A stretch of DNA of 64,000 nt, from positions 62,001 to 126,000 of the forward strand of contig CAVZIE010000031.1 in NCBI GenBank assembly GCA_963775185.1, read 5' to 3'. This stretch comes from JAPSGB01 sp963775185 (GTDB lineage: Bacteria; Myxococcota_A; Polyangia; Polyangiales; Polyangiaceae). The position numbers and the translations under genes were made by a program. Under the pieces are notes generated by a model. That model saw nothing but the letters and a program-made list of their open reading frames with translations. It had not been told where the DNA came from and made no database searches. Of this stretch, positions 33,939-43,331 are shown one piece after another (the stretch's first letter is position 1; each line of letters starts with the position of its first letter).

Positions 33939-35058
33939 CGAGATCGACGATCTCCTCGGCGCTCTTGCCGTCGATCAGCGCCTGGCGCGCTTCCGCGGAG
34001 CCGGTGAGCAGGTCGAACGCGGGGATCTCGCTCTCGAACTCGTACGGCTCGGTGCGGAAGGCGAACGCTTCCGGAGCTTGCTCGCGCGCGAAGGCGATCA
34101 GGCGCAGGTACGCGGCCACGGGCCGGAACAGCGCCGGGTTCGTCACGTGCAGCATCACGCCGTGGCAGACCTGGCCGGCGTGCTTCTCGAAGCTGGGCTT
34201 GAAGCTCGCGGGACGTACCAGCGCGCCGACGATGCCGGCCTCGTTCATGCGCGCGGCGAGCAACGCGCCGTCGAGGAAGGGCGCGCCGACGAGCGAAAAC
34301 GGCGTCGTCGTGCCGCGACCTTCCGACAGGTTCGTGCCCTCGACGAGGCAGCCGCCCGGATACAGCAGTGCGGTCTCGAGCGTGGGCATGTTGGGCGAGG
34401 GCCCGATGAACGGACGTCCCCACGCCTCCGCGCTGCGATGCCGCTCCCAGCCGCGCGTCGGCACGACGGACACGGCGCCGTCGGCGCCGAGCGCGAGGCC
34501 GTCCCGCTCGGCGAACATCGCGACAATCTCGGCGACCGTGAGCGCGTGGCGGATCGGCAGTGGCTCGAGCCCGACGAAGGACAGGAAGCCGTCGTGCTGC
34601 GGCGCGCCCTCGAGCGTCGCGGGATCGCCGGAGATCGGGTTCGGGCGATCGAGCACCACGGTGTGCACGCCGGCGGCCGCGGCGGCGCGCGCCGCGAGCA
34701 GCGCGGTCCACACGTACGTGTAGTAGCGGCTGCCCACGTCCTGGAGATCCACGACCAGCACGTCGATCTTCGAGAGCTGCTCGGCGCTCGGCGACAGCGA
34801 CGCCTTGGTGTCGCCGTACAGGCTGACGACACCGTCCGTCTGCACGGCTTCCTCCGCCTGCGCGACCGCGGCGAGGCCGTGCTCCGGCGAGAACACAAGA
34901 GACGGGCTCGCGCCGAGCTCGTCGAGCACCGCCAGCGTGCTCCGGCCGCGCCGGTCGATGGCCGCCGCGTGCGTCAGCACGCCCACACGCGAGTCTCGCA
35001 GGCGCCGGCGAAGGCCGGAAAGCTGCGCGCCGAGGAGCTGGTCGAGTCCGCAAAGCAT
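33864..35058 (-). CDS. namZ: DUF1343/NamZ-type exo-N-acetylmuramidase, frameshifted at C-terminus
   Basis: About 397 residues with the DUF1343 hallmarks: RVGVLTHAAAIDRRG, SPEHGLAA, VDLQDVGSRYYTYVWT, DRPNPISGD, PNMPTLETALLYPGGC and EGTNLSEGRGTTTPF. NamZ enzymes release N-acetylmuramic acid from peptidoglycan fragments. The frame runs past the expected end into the convergent hydrolase. Shifting frame at about 33899-33901 (CGCG read as CG) turns WRESVIRGRDAAG into WRESVIREAETRLERASA with a stop at 33864-33866, which fits the family length. Confidence 0.85.
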
Positions 35059-35103
35059 GGGAATCCCTACCAGATCGGTGGAGGTGCGGGAACGCTGCCC
35101 TAC

Positions 35104-35121
35104 TACGCAACCAGTTGCGTA
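35104..35121. promoter_or_regulatory. Palindromic operator and promoter upstream of NtrC-type regulator
   Basis: Perfect inverted repeat TACGCAAC-CA-GTTGCGTA. A promoter-like TTGCGT (35115-35120), 17-base spacer and TAGCAT (35138-35143) overlaps its right arm and would start transcription within a few bases of the GTG at 35154. Confidence 0.55.
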
Positions 35122-35153
35122 CGGGTGGCCTCTAGGCTAGCATTTTTTGCACA

Positions 35154-36518
35154 GTGCGGCGCATATTGGTGGTGGACGACGAAGAGAGCCTCCGGCTCGT
35201 GCTGCGGACGCTGCTCAGGCGGCACGGCTACGAGGTCGAGACGGCGGCGAGCGGCGAGGAAGCGCTCGCGCTGGTCGACTCCTTCGGTCCCGACTTCGTG
35301 CTGACCGACGTGCGCATGCCGAAGATGGGCGGCCTGGACTTGCTCGCGACGCTGAAGGCGAAGGGCAACGGCGCCACCGTCATCGTGATGAGCGCCTACG
35401 GCAACATGGATCTCGCCATCGAGGCCATGACCGCCGGCGCGTACGACTACGTGCAGAAGCCGTTCAAGCCCGACGAGGTCGTGCTCGCGCTGCGGAAAGC
35501 CGAAGAGCGCGAGCTGCTCCGGCGCGAGAACCGCGTCCTGCGCGAGGAGATCCGCAAGGAGAGCAAGTTCGAGGACATCCTGGCGAAGAGCGCGAAGATG
35601 CAAGAGATCTTCCGCACCATCGCCAAGATCGCCGAGTACAAGACGACGGTGCTCGTGACCGGCGAGAGCGGCGTCGGCAAGGAGCTGGTCGCGCGCGCCA
35701 TCCACCGCCGCTCGAGCCGTCGCGGCGGGCCGTTCGTGCCCGTCAACTGCGGCGCCATCCCGGAGAACCTGCTCGAGAGCGAGCTGTTCGGCCACAAGAA
35801 GGGCGCGTTCACCGACGCCGTGCAGGACCGTCGCGGCCTGTTCGAGGAGGCGACCGGCGGCACGCTGTTCCTCGACGAGATGGGCGAGCTGCCCCTGGGC
35901 TTGCAGGTCAAGCTGCTGCGCGTGCTCGAGGACGAGAAGATCCGGCGCGTGGGCGAGACGCGCGATCTCAAGGTGGACGTGCGCATCATCACCGCCACGC
36001 ACCGCGACCTCCAGGCCGAGACCAAGGCCGGACGCTTCCGCGAGGATCTCTACTACCGGCTGAACGTGCTGCCGATCCACGTGCCGCCGCTCCGCGAGCG
36101 TCGAGATGACATCCCATTGCTCATCGATCATTTCGTCACGCGCAACAACGCGCGCCTCGGGACCAACATCCGCGGCCTCGACACCGAGTCGCGCCGGCTG
36201 CTCTACGAGTACGCGTGGCCCGGCAACGTGCGCGAGCTCGAGAACACCATCGAGCGTGCCATGGTGCTCGCCGAGGGCGATCAGATCATCGCCGCCGATC
36301 TGTCCGAGCGCATCCGCGAGGCGCGCGATCCGGTGCAGATGCAGCTCGCGAGCGGCGAGCTCAGCGTCAAGAAGACGATGCGCATCATCGAGGAGATCTT
36401 GATCCGGCGTGCGCTGCAGAAGACCAAGGGCAACCGCACGCGCGCCGCCGAGGTGCTCGAGATCAGCCACCGCGCGCTGCTCTACAAGATCAAGGACTAC
36501 ACGATCACCGATCTGTAG
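35154..36518 (+). CDS. NtrC-family sigma-54 response regulator
   Basis: A 454-residue three-domain regulator: receiver (1-120, phosphoacceptor Asp in FVLTDVRMP, Lys in YVQKPFKP), AAA+ domain (about 140-380; Walker A GESGVGKE, Walker B GGTLFLDE, arginine finger region RFREDLYYRLNVLPIHVPPL) and a Fis-type HTH (NRTRAAEVLEISHRALLYKIKDY). The sigma-54-contacting loop reads GAFTDA instead of GAFTGA. GTG start. No histidine kinase is adjacent. Its targets are unknown. Confidence 0.93.
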   Translation: MRRILVVDDEESLRLVLRTLLRRHGYEVETAASGEEALALVDSFGPDFVLTDVRMPKMGGLDLLATLKAKGNGATVIVMSAYGNMDLAIEAMTAGAYDYVQKPFKPDEVVLALRKAEERELLRRENRVLREEIRKESKFEDILAKSAKMQEIFRTIAKIAEYKTTVLVTGESGVGKELVARAIHRRSSRRGGPFVPVNCGAIPENLLESELFGHKKGAFTDAVQDRRGLFEEATGGTLFLDEMGELPLGLQVKLLRVLEDEKIRRVGETRDLKVDVRIITATHRDLQAETKAGRFREDLYYRLNVLPIHVPPLRERRDDIPLLIDHFVTRNNARLGTNIRGLDTESRRLLYEYAWPGNVRELENTIERAMVLAEGDQIIAADLSERIREARDPVQMQLASGELSVKKTMRIIEEILIRRALQKTKGNRTRAAEVLEISHRALLYKIKDYTITDL

Positions 36519-36524
36519 CTGGTT

Positions 36525-36636
36525 GTCGGTCCGGCGCGGAACCGCGCGCCGCGCCCTCCGCCCCACGGATCGGCCGCGCGCCCCCCGCGCCGCCTCCGGC
36601 TCGCCGGAGCCCGGGGTTCCGCGCCGGGCCGGCAAA
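36525..36636. repeat. Inverted pair of dispersed repeats after the regulator gene
   Basis: TGTCGGTCCGGCGCGGAA (36525-36542) and TTCCGCGCCGGGCCGGCA (36617-36634) flank about 75 bases of very GC-rich sequence that itself can pair. It starts six bases after the regulator stop and may act as a terminator. Confidence 0.65.
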
Positions 36637-36723
36637 CCCTCGAGAATGTGGGTGATCGGGCCTGCTTCCCGCAGGGATCAGCAGGGGTTTTGACGGGACG
36701 GCCGGCTTGGGTAGGATTCGCCC

Positions 36724-37221
36724 ATGCGAGCGGCATTGATCGGGATTGCGGCGGTTGTCGGCCTCTCCGCGTGCGGGCCTTCCTACGGGGGTGGCCACGT
36801 GAAGACGCCCGACGAGCTTGTGGCGGAGCAAGAGAAGCTCGCGGACGAGCAGGCGGAGCACTCGAAGGGCGACGACGACACGTCCGACGCGCCCGCCGGC
36901 GAGACGGATCTGGAGAAGAAGCGCGAGTTCGACACCAAGCAGGCGACGCTCGAGCTGCAGCGCGCGACGCGCTCGGCGGAGAGCTGCGCCGGCGTCGTCA
37001 CCGAGGCCGGCCCGAAGGGCAAGGCGACCGTGACGCTCAGCTTCAAGAACGACGGGCACGTCAAGTCGGCCACGATCGACGCCCCGTTCGACGGCACGGA
37101 GCTCGGCAAGTGCGTGCTGAACGCGTACCAGGCCGTGATCGTCCCGACCTACGTCGGCGAAGAGAAGACGATGACCTGGCCCGTGGACTTGAGCGGCGAG
37201 AAGAAGGACAAGGCCGAATAG
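36724..37221 (+). CDS. Lipoprotein with AgmX/PglI-like C-terminal domain
   Basis: A 165-residue lipoprotein (lipobox LSAC, Cys17), a charged Glu/Lys/Asp-rich region with coiled-coil character (about 27-70) and a C-terminal domain with CAGVV...GKATVTLSFKNDGHVKSATI...GKCVLNAYQ. This resembles the short TonB-like C-terminal domain of AgmX/PglI gliding proteins. The two domain cysteines could form a disulfide. Function unknown. Confidence 0.75.
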   Translation: MRAALIGIAAVVGLSACGPSYGGGHVKTPDELVAEQEKLADEQAEHSKGDDDTSDAPAGETDLEKKREFDTKQATLELQRATRSAESCAGVVTEAGPKGKATVTLSFKNDGHVKSATIDAPFDGTELGKCVLNAYQAVIVPTYVGEEKTMTWPVDLSGEKKDKAE

Positions 37222-37371
37222 GCACGGATCGACGTCGCTGGCCCGTCGGCCGGCCAGCGTCGCGCACAATCCGCGTCGCGCAGCCCAACAAACCGTCGGG
37301 CTGCGGCATACGTACTTGGAGATGGGTCGCAGCGCCTGTCTCCGGCATGTCGCTTGCTATCGTTGATGCTC

Positions 37372-39215
37372 ATGGAATGCCCCGCTTGCAGCCACCAGAA
37401 CGCAGACGGCGCGCGCTTCTGCTCGAGCTGCGGCGCGCTGCTGTCGGTGGAGCCGGGCGAAGGGCTGGTCGGGCAGACGCTGGGCGGTCGCTACGCCGTC
37501 CGCCGCGTCATCGGCGAAGGCGGCATGGGCGTCGTCTACGAGGCCGAGCAGCGCATGGGCTCGCACCTGCGCAAGGTCGCGATCAAGACGCTGCTGCCCG
37601 AGCTGTCGCATGATCATGCGTTGGTGTCGCGCTTCTATCGCGAGTGCGGCACGGTCGCGCAGCTCGAGCACCCGAACACGATCCGCTTCTACGACTTCGG
37701 CGAGACGCCGGACGGCGCGCTCTACATCGCGATGGAGTTCGTCTCGGGCCAGGCGCTCACCGACGCCATCGCCCAGGGGCCGATGCCGGCCGCGCGCGTG
37801 CTCAAGATCCTGCGTCAGGTGTGCGGCGCGCTGCACGAGGCGCACGGGCTCGGCATCATCCATCGCGACCTGAAGCCGGACAACATCATCTTGACGGATC
37901 GCGCCGGCGAGCGCGACGTGGTCAAGCTCCTCGACTTCGGGATCGCCGCGCGCACCGGGCCGAACGCCGAGGGACAGACCAAGCTGACCCAGCAGGGGAC
38001 CGTGCTGGGCACGCCGCCGTACATGAGCCCGGAGCAGCTCGCCGGTCAGCCGCTCGACGGGCGCAGCGACATCTACTCGCTTGGCGTGATCGCGTACGAG
38101 ATGCTCACCGGGCAGCTGCCCTTCGACGCCGACTCGCCGTGGATGTGGGCGCACAAGCACATGACCGAGCCGCCGCGCTCGCTCGCGACGTTCCCGGGGC
38201 TCGACATTCCGCCGGTGATCGTGGACGCCGTCATGCGCGCGCTCGCCAAGCGGCCCGACGATCGCCCGCGCAACGCTCTGGAATTCTACCGCGAGCTCAG
38301 CGCTGGCGAGCTTGAAGGCTTCGTCGATCTCGCGCCGCCGGAGGAACGCTCGCCGGACACGTCGCCGATGGGCGCGCCACCGCCGATGCGCCAGGTCGCG
38401 ACGGAAGACGAGCCACTCGTGTTCGCGCCGGCGGTCCGCACGGCGTCGGCGATGGCCGCGCCGGTCGCGCCGCCCGTGCCGTACCGACGTCGATCGCGAG
38501 GGTGGGGCTGGATCGTCGCGGCCGGCTCGCTGATCGGCGCTGCGGCGGTGGCGGCGCTGCTCGTCTTCGGCCAGCCCGGGCAGCCGAGCCCGACGCTGCC
38601 GCTCACGGCGACGGCGCCTGGGATCCGCTGCTCCCGCGACCACCGTCGCGCCGCTCGTCGATACGACGGCCGAGCCGATGAGCGAGCCACCCGACGAACC
38701 GACGATGACGCCGGTGCATCCCGCTGCGCCCAAGCAGCCGAGCCACCCGACCGCGCCGAGCCAGCCGGCGCCGCCGGCTTCCACGCCGTCGACGCCGACG
38801 TTCCCGGTGCCGGTGCTGCCGCCGCCCGCGTCGGCCAACCCGACGCCGACGCCGCCGCCTACCGTCCATATCCCGAACCTTCCGCTGCCGAACCTGCCCG
38901 CACCCGACGCCGACGGCGGAGCAACCGAAGCCCCCCTCCGGTCCGACCGGCGACGCGGCGTGCGCGCAGGCGAACGCGCTCGCCGGAAGCAACACGGAGG
39001 CCGCGGTCGCGATGTACAACCGCTGCCGCGCCACCGGCGGAAGCCCGGCCGCGCAGCGCAACGCGTTGTCGCGGATCCGCAGCGCCGCGCCGGCGGTGGT
39101 GCGCTCGCGCGCGTTCCGCGGCGACTGCGCCGGCGCCCGCAGCGCCGCGAGCGCCGCCGCGTCGATTGGCGCGGGCGCCGCTGCGCAGGCAGAGGTGTCG
39201 AAGGCGGGCTGCTGA
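37372..39215 (+). CDS. Zinc-ribbon Ser/Thr protein kinase, frameshifted in the extracellular part
   Basis: Starts with a double zinc ribbon (CPACSHQNADGARFCSSCG), then a Hanks-type kinase domain (about 33-300: GEGGMGVVYE, VAIKTL, HRDLKPDN, LLDFGIA, GTPPYMSPEQ), a transmembrane helix (WIVAAGSLIGAAAVAALLVF) and a Pro/Thr-rich extracellular stretch ending in a small domain (ACAQANALAGSNTEAAVAMY...). The reading frame shifts at GGG 38620-38622 and at the C6 run 38931-38936; removing one base at each restores continuity to the stop at 39213-39215. ATG 37372 chosen. Confidence 0.88.
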
Positions 39216-39246
39216 CGTTATCGACGTCGCGACGTCGATGCCGACG

Positions 39247-39462
39247 TCAGAGCAGCCAGATGCCGAGCACGAGCAGCATGGCGCCGACGGCGACCGACGC
39301 CATCGCCGCGATCTCCCACGGGCCCGTGCGCGGATCGGTGAAGCGGAGCTCGATCGAGGCGAAGCGGCTGGCCTCGCGGCGCTGCTGGCCCGTCAGGGCG
39401 AGGTTGGCCGCGCGGATCGCGGTCTCGTGCGGCTCTTCGTACATCCGGCCGTGTCTTTGCAC
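39247..39462 (-). CDS. Small membrane protein
   Basis: A 71-residue protein with a polar N-terminal helix region and one C-terminal transmembrane segment (IAAMASVAVGAMLLVLGIWLL). It follows the HEAT-repeat gene on the same strand by 40 bases and may be co-transcribed. No family recognised. Confidence 0.5.
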   Translation of the reverse strand: MQRHGRMYEEPHETAIRAANLALTGQQRREASRFASIELRFTDPRTGPWEIAAMASVAVGAMLLVLGIWLL

Positions 39463-39502
39463 AGCTTTCGCCGGGATGTCGAGGGTGACCGACCACGCCG
39501 CT

Positions 39503-42445
39503 TCAAGTGCGCGGAAATCGGGCCTTTCCCTTGCTCTCCCACCACTCGCGGTAGCGCTCCTGCGCGCGCACGCGCTCCTTGCGGGGCAGGTCGTCGTAGT
39601 AGCCGAAGTACTCCTTCGTGAGGCTCTTCAGCTCGTCGCCGGCGGAGCGGCGGATGTCCGGCGTCTCGTGCATGAGCGCGTCGATCAACCACTCGATGCG
39701 GTGCTTGCTCGCGTGCGTCTCCCACCAGCCGAGCCACGCGCCGAGCTCCTTCGAGAAGTCCTGGCGAGCCAGCACGACCAGCGCCCAGTGCGCGCTCTTG
39801 ACGATGTCGCCGTTGGCGTCCTCGAGCAGACGGGCGAGGCGCGGCACGGCGCGCGCCTCGCGAAGATCGGCGAGCGCTTCGATGGCTGCGTGCCGGACCT
39901 CGTCCGACTGCGTGGTGTCGGCGGCCAGGGCGCACAAGCCGTCGCGCAGGGCCGTGCGCGAGTCCGGGTCAGCGACCAGCAGCCGGCCTGCCGCCAGCGC
40001 GCTCCGGTGCACGTCCGGGTCGGGATCGACCAGCCGGCGCACGATCGCCTTCGCGGACTCGGCGCTGGGCATCTCGCCGAGCAAGCGCGTCGCCCAGCTG
40101 CGTACGTCCGGGCTCGAGTCGGCGGTGCGCACGACGAGATAGGGCACGGCGGACGGGCCCAGGCGCGCCAGCGTGCGCAGCACCGGTCCGCAGTCGGACG
40201 CGCGCATCGGGCCGTCACCCTGGCGCGGCTCGGCGTTGATCGGTCCGGGGAACTGCGCCACCAGCGCGCTGATCGCCGCGTGACCCAGATCCACGAGCTT
40301 GTCGCCGGCTTGTTCCTCGCCCTTGACCAGTCGCGCCACGAGGTCGCGGCAGTCGGCCTCGACGTCGACGATCACCGACGGCAGCTTGAGCTCCTCCGAG
40401 CTGTGGCGCGGACGCAGGCGCCGCGGCCCGTAGGCGACGGAACGGGAGGACGGCGCGAGCGGCACCTCGCCGCGGCGCAACGTGCCGGTCGGCTTGCGAT
40501 CGCTGTCCGCCAGCTCGTCCTCGTCGAGCTCCGACTCGGACACGGAGATGTCCGGTCCGTCTGCTTCGTCGAGCGCCGTCTCCGGCACCAGCTCGAGCTT
40601 CGGATTCGATCCCTCGCGCCGCGTGGCGGGCATGCCCGTGGTCGCATCCTCGCCGGCGCGCGGGGCCGGCTTCGGGCGGAGGCTACCGACGCCCGGTCGC
40701 GTCGCCGATTCCTCGGCGGGAAACGCCGGGCGCGCCGAGGCGACGTCCCAGCCGTCTTCCGGCGGCTCCTCGACGTCGTCCCGGGCCGGGCTCGGCGTCG
40801 AGCGTCGCGTGAGCGGGAACACGGGTGTCAGATCCGCCGCGCGATCCGACTCGATCGCCGCGGGCGTGCCTTGGGGTGGCGTGGAGACCCGGTGGTCGTC
40901 GCCGACGCTGATGACGGGCCGCGCGATCGCGGCGTTGTTCGGCGAGGTGCGTTGCTGCGCCGCCCCGACGTTCACCGTGCGGTTCGGCTGGACGCGCGCG
41001 TCGGCCTTGTCCGGCGTGCTGGCGGCGGGCGCGGGCGCTTGGCCGCTGACCAGCGTGCGGTGCTGCTTCGGGGGCTCGCGCTCCGGCCCCGTCGCTGTGG
41101 GCAAGGGACTGGGCCCGGGGATCGCCAGCGCCTGGGCGAGGGCCGCGGCGCGCTCGTCGATGCTGGGCCTCGGCGCGTGCTGTGGTCGCGCGCGCGCCGG
41201 CGGCGGCGTGGCCGACACGCCGTCGCGCCCGCCGCGCTTGCGGCGCATGATGACGCGCTCGAGCGCCGCCGAGACGAGCGGCGCGAACGCGATCACGTCC
41301 CCGACCTCGGACAGATCGACGTCGGCAGCACCGTGATCGCCGTACACGATCAACACGCAGCGCCCGCGGACCACGATCGGCAGCAGCAGCACGACGCGCC
41401 CGGGCCGGCGGTCGAGGTCCTTCGCCAGCGCCGCGTCGATGCCCTCGTCCGACAAGCGGACCAACTGGAACGCGCCTTCGCGCGCCGTCGCGAGGGCGCC
41501 CGGCAGATCGAGCGGCACGCCGACCCCGGTGATGCGCGCGCGGTTCGCGCCGCGCCCGCGTGCGTCGCGGCCCTCGGCGATGTCGCCGTGGACGGCGAAC
41601 AGCGCGGCGTACTCGAAGTACTGCGCGATGAAATCGAACGACGCGCGCAGCACGTCGTCGCGCGACTCGGCGGCGAGCAGATCCTGCTCGGCCGTCGCCG
41701 CGGTGTACGGCCCGCGCCGTCGCGCCCGTCGCCTCGCGGGCCTCGCCGCAGCGTTGGCCCACGCCGCGAACTCCGGCGCCGGTCGCGGCTCGTGTTCCTG
41801 CGTCTCGCGGGCAATCGCCGCCGAGCGCAGCGACACGGGTCCAGCGAGCTCGGGCTCGGGCTCGCTTGCCGTTTGCGACGGATAGGCGAGCGGCGGCAGC
41901 GACGGGGGCCGCGGCAGCCGCACCGGCGCGTGCGCGCCGTCGCGCGGCGGCAGCGAGCTTGGGCTCGGATCCGGCCGACCCGATAGCTTTGCGATCAGAC
42001 GCAGCGTGCGCCGATCCATCGCGAGGCCGTAGTCGCGGGCGATGGCCTGGAGGATGCGCACCTGCGGGGCCGCACGCTGAAGGATGCCGACCCCGAGCGC
42101 GAAGCCGAGATCCTCTTCCACCTCGCGGGGCAGGGGTTCGGAGACCGCGACGACCAGCGATCCGTCACGCTCCTCCAGCGGGTAGACGCCGTGCCGGCGC
42201 GCGACGTCTCCGGGGAGCAGCGCGAGCGTCGCGCTGCCGGTCGGTGGAAGCTCGCCGATCGGCGCCGGCTCGAGCGCATGGCTCTCCGCGAGCAGTCCGG
42301 TCAGCTCGGCTTCGCTGACCGCCGCGAGCTCGAGCAGGTTCGTCGCGAGGTCGCCGCCGTAGAGCACCTGCCGCGCCAGCGCCTCCTCCACATCCTTCAT
42401 GGACGCGATGCCGCGCTTGACGATGCTGGAGCTGAGAGTGGCCAT
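39503..42445 (-). CDS. Large MshEN-domain plus HEAT-repeat protein
   Basis: A 980-residue protein. Residues 1-150 resemble the MshEN/GspE N-terminal domain found on type II secretion and pilus ATPases (SIVKRGIASMKDVEEALARQ, GVYPLEERDGSLVVAVSEPL), a fold known to bind c-di-GMP in some members. A GAF-like segment (about 235-400) follows, then a long disordered Pro/Ala/Asp-rich region, and the C-terminal 290 residues form HEAT repeats (VVRTADSSPDVRSWATRLLG, RHAAIEALADLREARAVPRL). No ATPase domain is attached. ATG 42445 starts the MshEN fold. Confidence 0.75.
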   Translation of the reverse strand: MATLSSSIVKRGIASMKDVEEALARQVLYGGDLATNLLELAAVSEAELTGLLAESHALEPAPIGELPPTGSATLALLPGDVARRHGVYPLEERDGSLVVAVSEPLPREVEEDLGFALGVGILQRAAPQVRILQAIARDYGLAMDRRTLRLIAKLSGRPDPSPSSLPPRDGAHAPVRLPRPPSLPPLAYPSQTASEPEPELAGPVSLRSAAIARETQEHEPRPAPEFAAWANAAARPARRRARRRGPYTAATAEQDLLAAESRDDVLRASFDFIAQYFEYAALFAVHGDIAEGRDARGRGANRARITGVGVPLDLPGALATAREGAFQLVRLSDEGIDAALAKDLDRRPGRVVLLLPIVVRGRCVLIVYGDHGAADVDLSEVGDVIAFAPLVSAALERVIMRRKRGGRDGVSATPPPARARPQHAPRPSIDERAAALAQALAIPGPSPLPTATGPEREPPKQHRTLVSGQAPAPAASTPDKADARVQPNRTVNVGAAQQRTSPNNAAIARPVISVGDDHRVSTPPQGTPAAIESDRAADLTPVFPLTRRSTPSPARDDVEEPPEDGWDVASARPAFPAEESATRPGVGSLRPKPAPRAGEDATTGMPATRREGSNPKLELVPETALDEADGPDISVSESELDEDELADSDRKPTGTLRRGEVPLAPSSRSVAYGPRRLRPRHSSEELKLPSVIVDVEADCRDLVARLVKGEEQAGDKLVDLGHAAISALVAQFPGPINAEPRQGDGPMRASDCGPVLRTLARLGPSAVPYLVVRTADSSPDVRSWATRLLGEMPSAESAKAIVRRLVDPDPDVHRSALAAGRLLVADPDSRTALRDGLCALAADTTQSDEVRHAAIEALADLREARAVPRLARLLEDANGDIVKSAHWALVVLARQDFSKELGAWLGWWETHASKHRIEWLIDALMHETPDIRRSAGDELKSLTKEYFGYYDDLPRKERVRAQERYREWWESKGKARFPRT

Positions 42446-42547
42446 AGGGCGCCCGGGGCGACCCCCGGCTCTGGGAATTGTCGTGGCGGGTGCGGGCTTG
42501 TCAACGCGCATGTTGAGGCGCGGCCGCAGCTCTGGCAGAGCGGGAAC

Positions 42548-43318
42548 GTGGCCGTTCGAACCCAGCTCGACCCGCCGATCCTCGTGGTGACGCTGGATCG
42601 GCCCAAAGCCAACGCTTTCGACGAGGCCCAGGTCGAAGCCCTGGCCGAGGCTTTCGAGCGTGCGGAGGCTGTCGGCGACGCGCGCGCGGTCATCCTCGAG
42701 GGCGCTGGAGAGACGGCGTTCAGCGCAGGAGCGGACATGGGAGCGGTCGGCCCGCTGGCGGAACCGGAGGGGCTCGCACGCTGGACGCGGCGCGCGCACG
42801 CGGTGCTGGACCGGATCGCCAGCTTCCCCGTGCCGGTGATCGCCGCGATCCGCCGGCCGGCGGTCGGCGGTGGGCTCGAGCTCGCTCTGGCGTGTCAGCT
42901 ACGCGTGATCGCGCGCGACGCGCACGTCGCGCTGCCCGAGATCCAGCGCGGCTACCTGCCGAGCTGGGCGGCCGTCGAGCGGCTGATCCCGCTGTCGGGC
43001 GCCAGCGTCGCGCTCGACCTGCTGCTCACGGGTCGACGCGTGTCCGCCGAGGAAGCGCTCGCCTACGGCATCGTACATCGCGTCGCCGACGACGCGCCCG
43101 CGGCGGCGCGTGAGCTCGCCGAGCACATCGCCGCGCTGCCGCCGCTGGCCGTGCGCGCGGCGCTCGATCAGATCCGCGGTGCGCTCCGCGGCGACGACCG
43201 CGACGCGATCCGCGCGCGCGAGCTCGCCGACCTCGAGCGCCTGGTGCGCACCGAAGACACCGTCGAGGGCGTGCTCGCGTTCTTCGAGAAGCGCGCGCCC
43301 GCGTTCAAGGGACGCTGA
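42548..43318 (+). CDS. Enoyl-CoA hydratase/isomerase family protein
   Basis: A 256-residue crotonase-fold protein. The oxyanion-hole motifs AFSAGADMGAVG and RPAVGGGLELALACQLRV are present, followed by LPEIQRGYLPSWAAVERL. At the position of the second catalytic Glu the sequence is ambiguous, so hydratase versus isomerase cannot be decided. GTG 42548 gives the expected length. Divergent from the MshEN-HEAT gene. Confidence 0.88.
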   Translation: MAVRTQLDPPILVVTLDRPKANAFDEAQVEALAEAFERAEAVGDARAVILEGAGETAFSAGADMGAVGPLAEPEGLARWTRRAHAVLDRIASFPVPVIAAIRRPAVGGGLELALACQLRVIARDAHVALPEIQRGYLPSWAAVERLIPLSGASVALDLLLTGRRVSAEEALAYGIVHRVADDAPAAARELAEHIAALPPLAVRAALDQIRGALRGDDRDAIRARELADLERLVRTEDTVEGVLAFFEKRAPAFKGR

Positions 43319-43331
43319 ACCGGTACCAGGA

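Noticed and set aside
38678..41986. Plus-strand frame of 1102 codons
   Set aside because: Its start belongs to the frameshifted kinase tail and the rest is antisense to the MshEN-HEAT gene.
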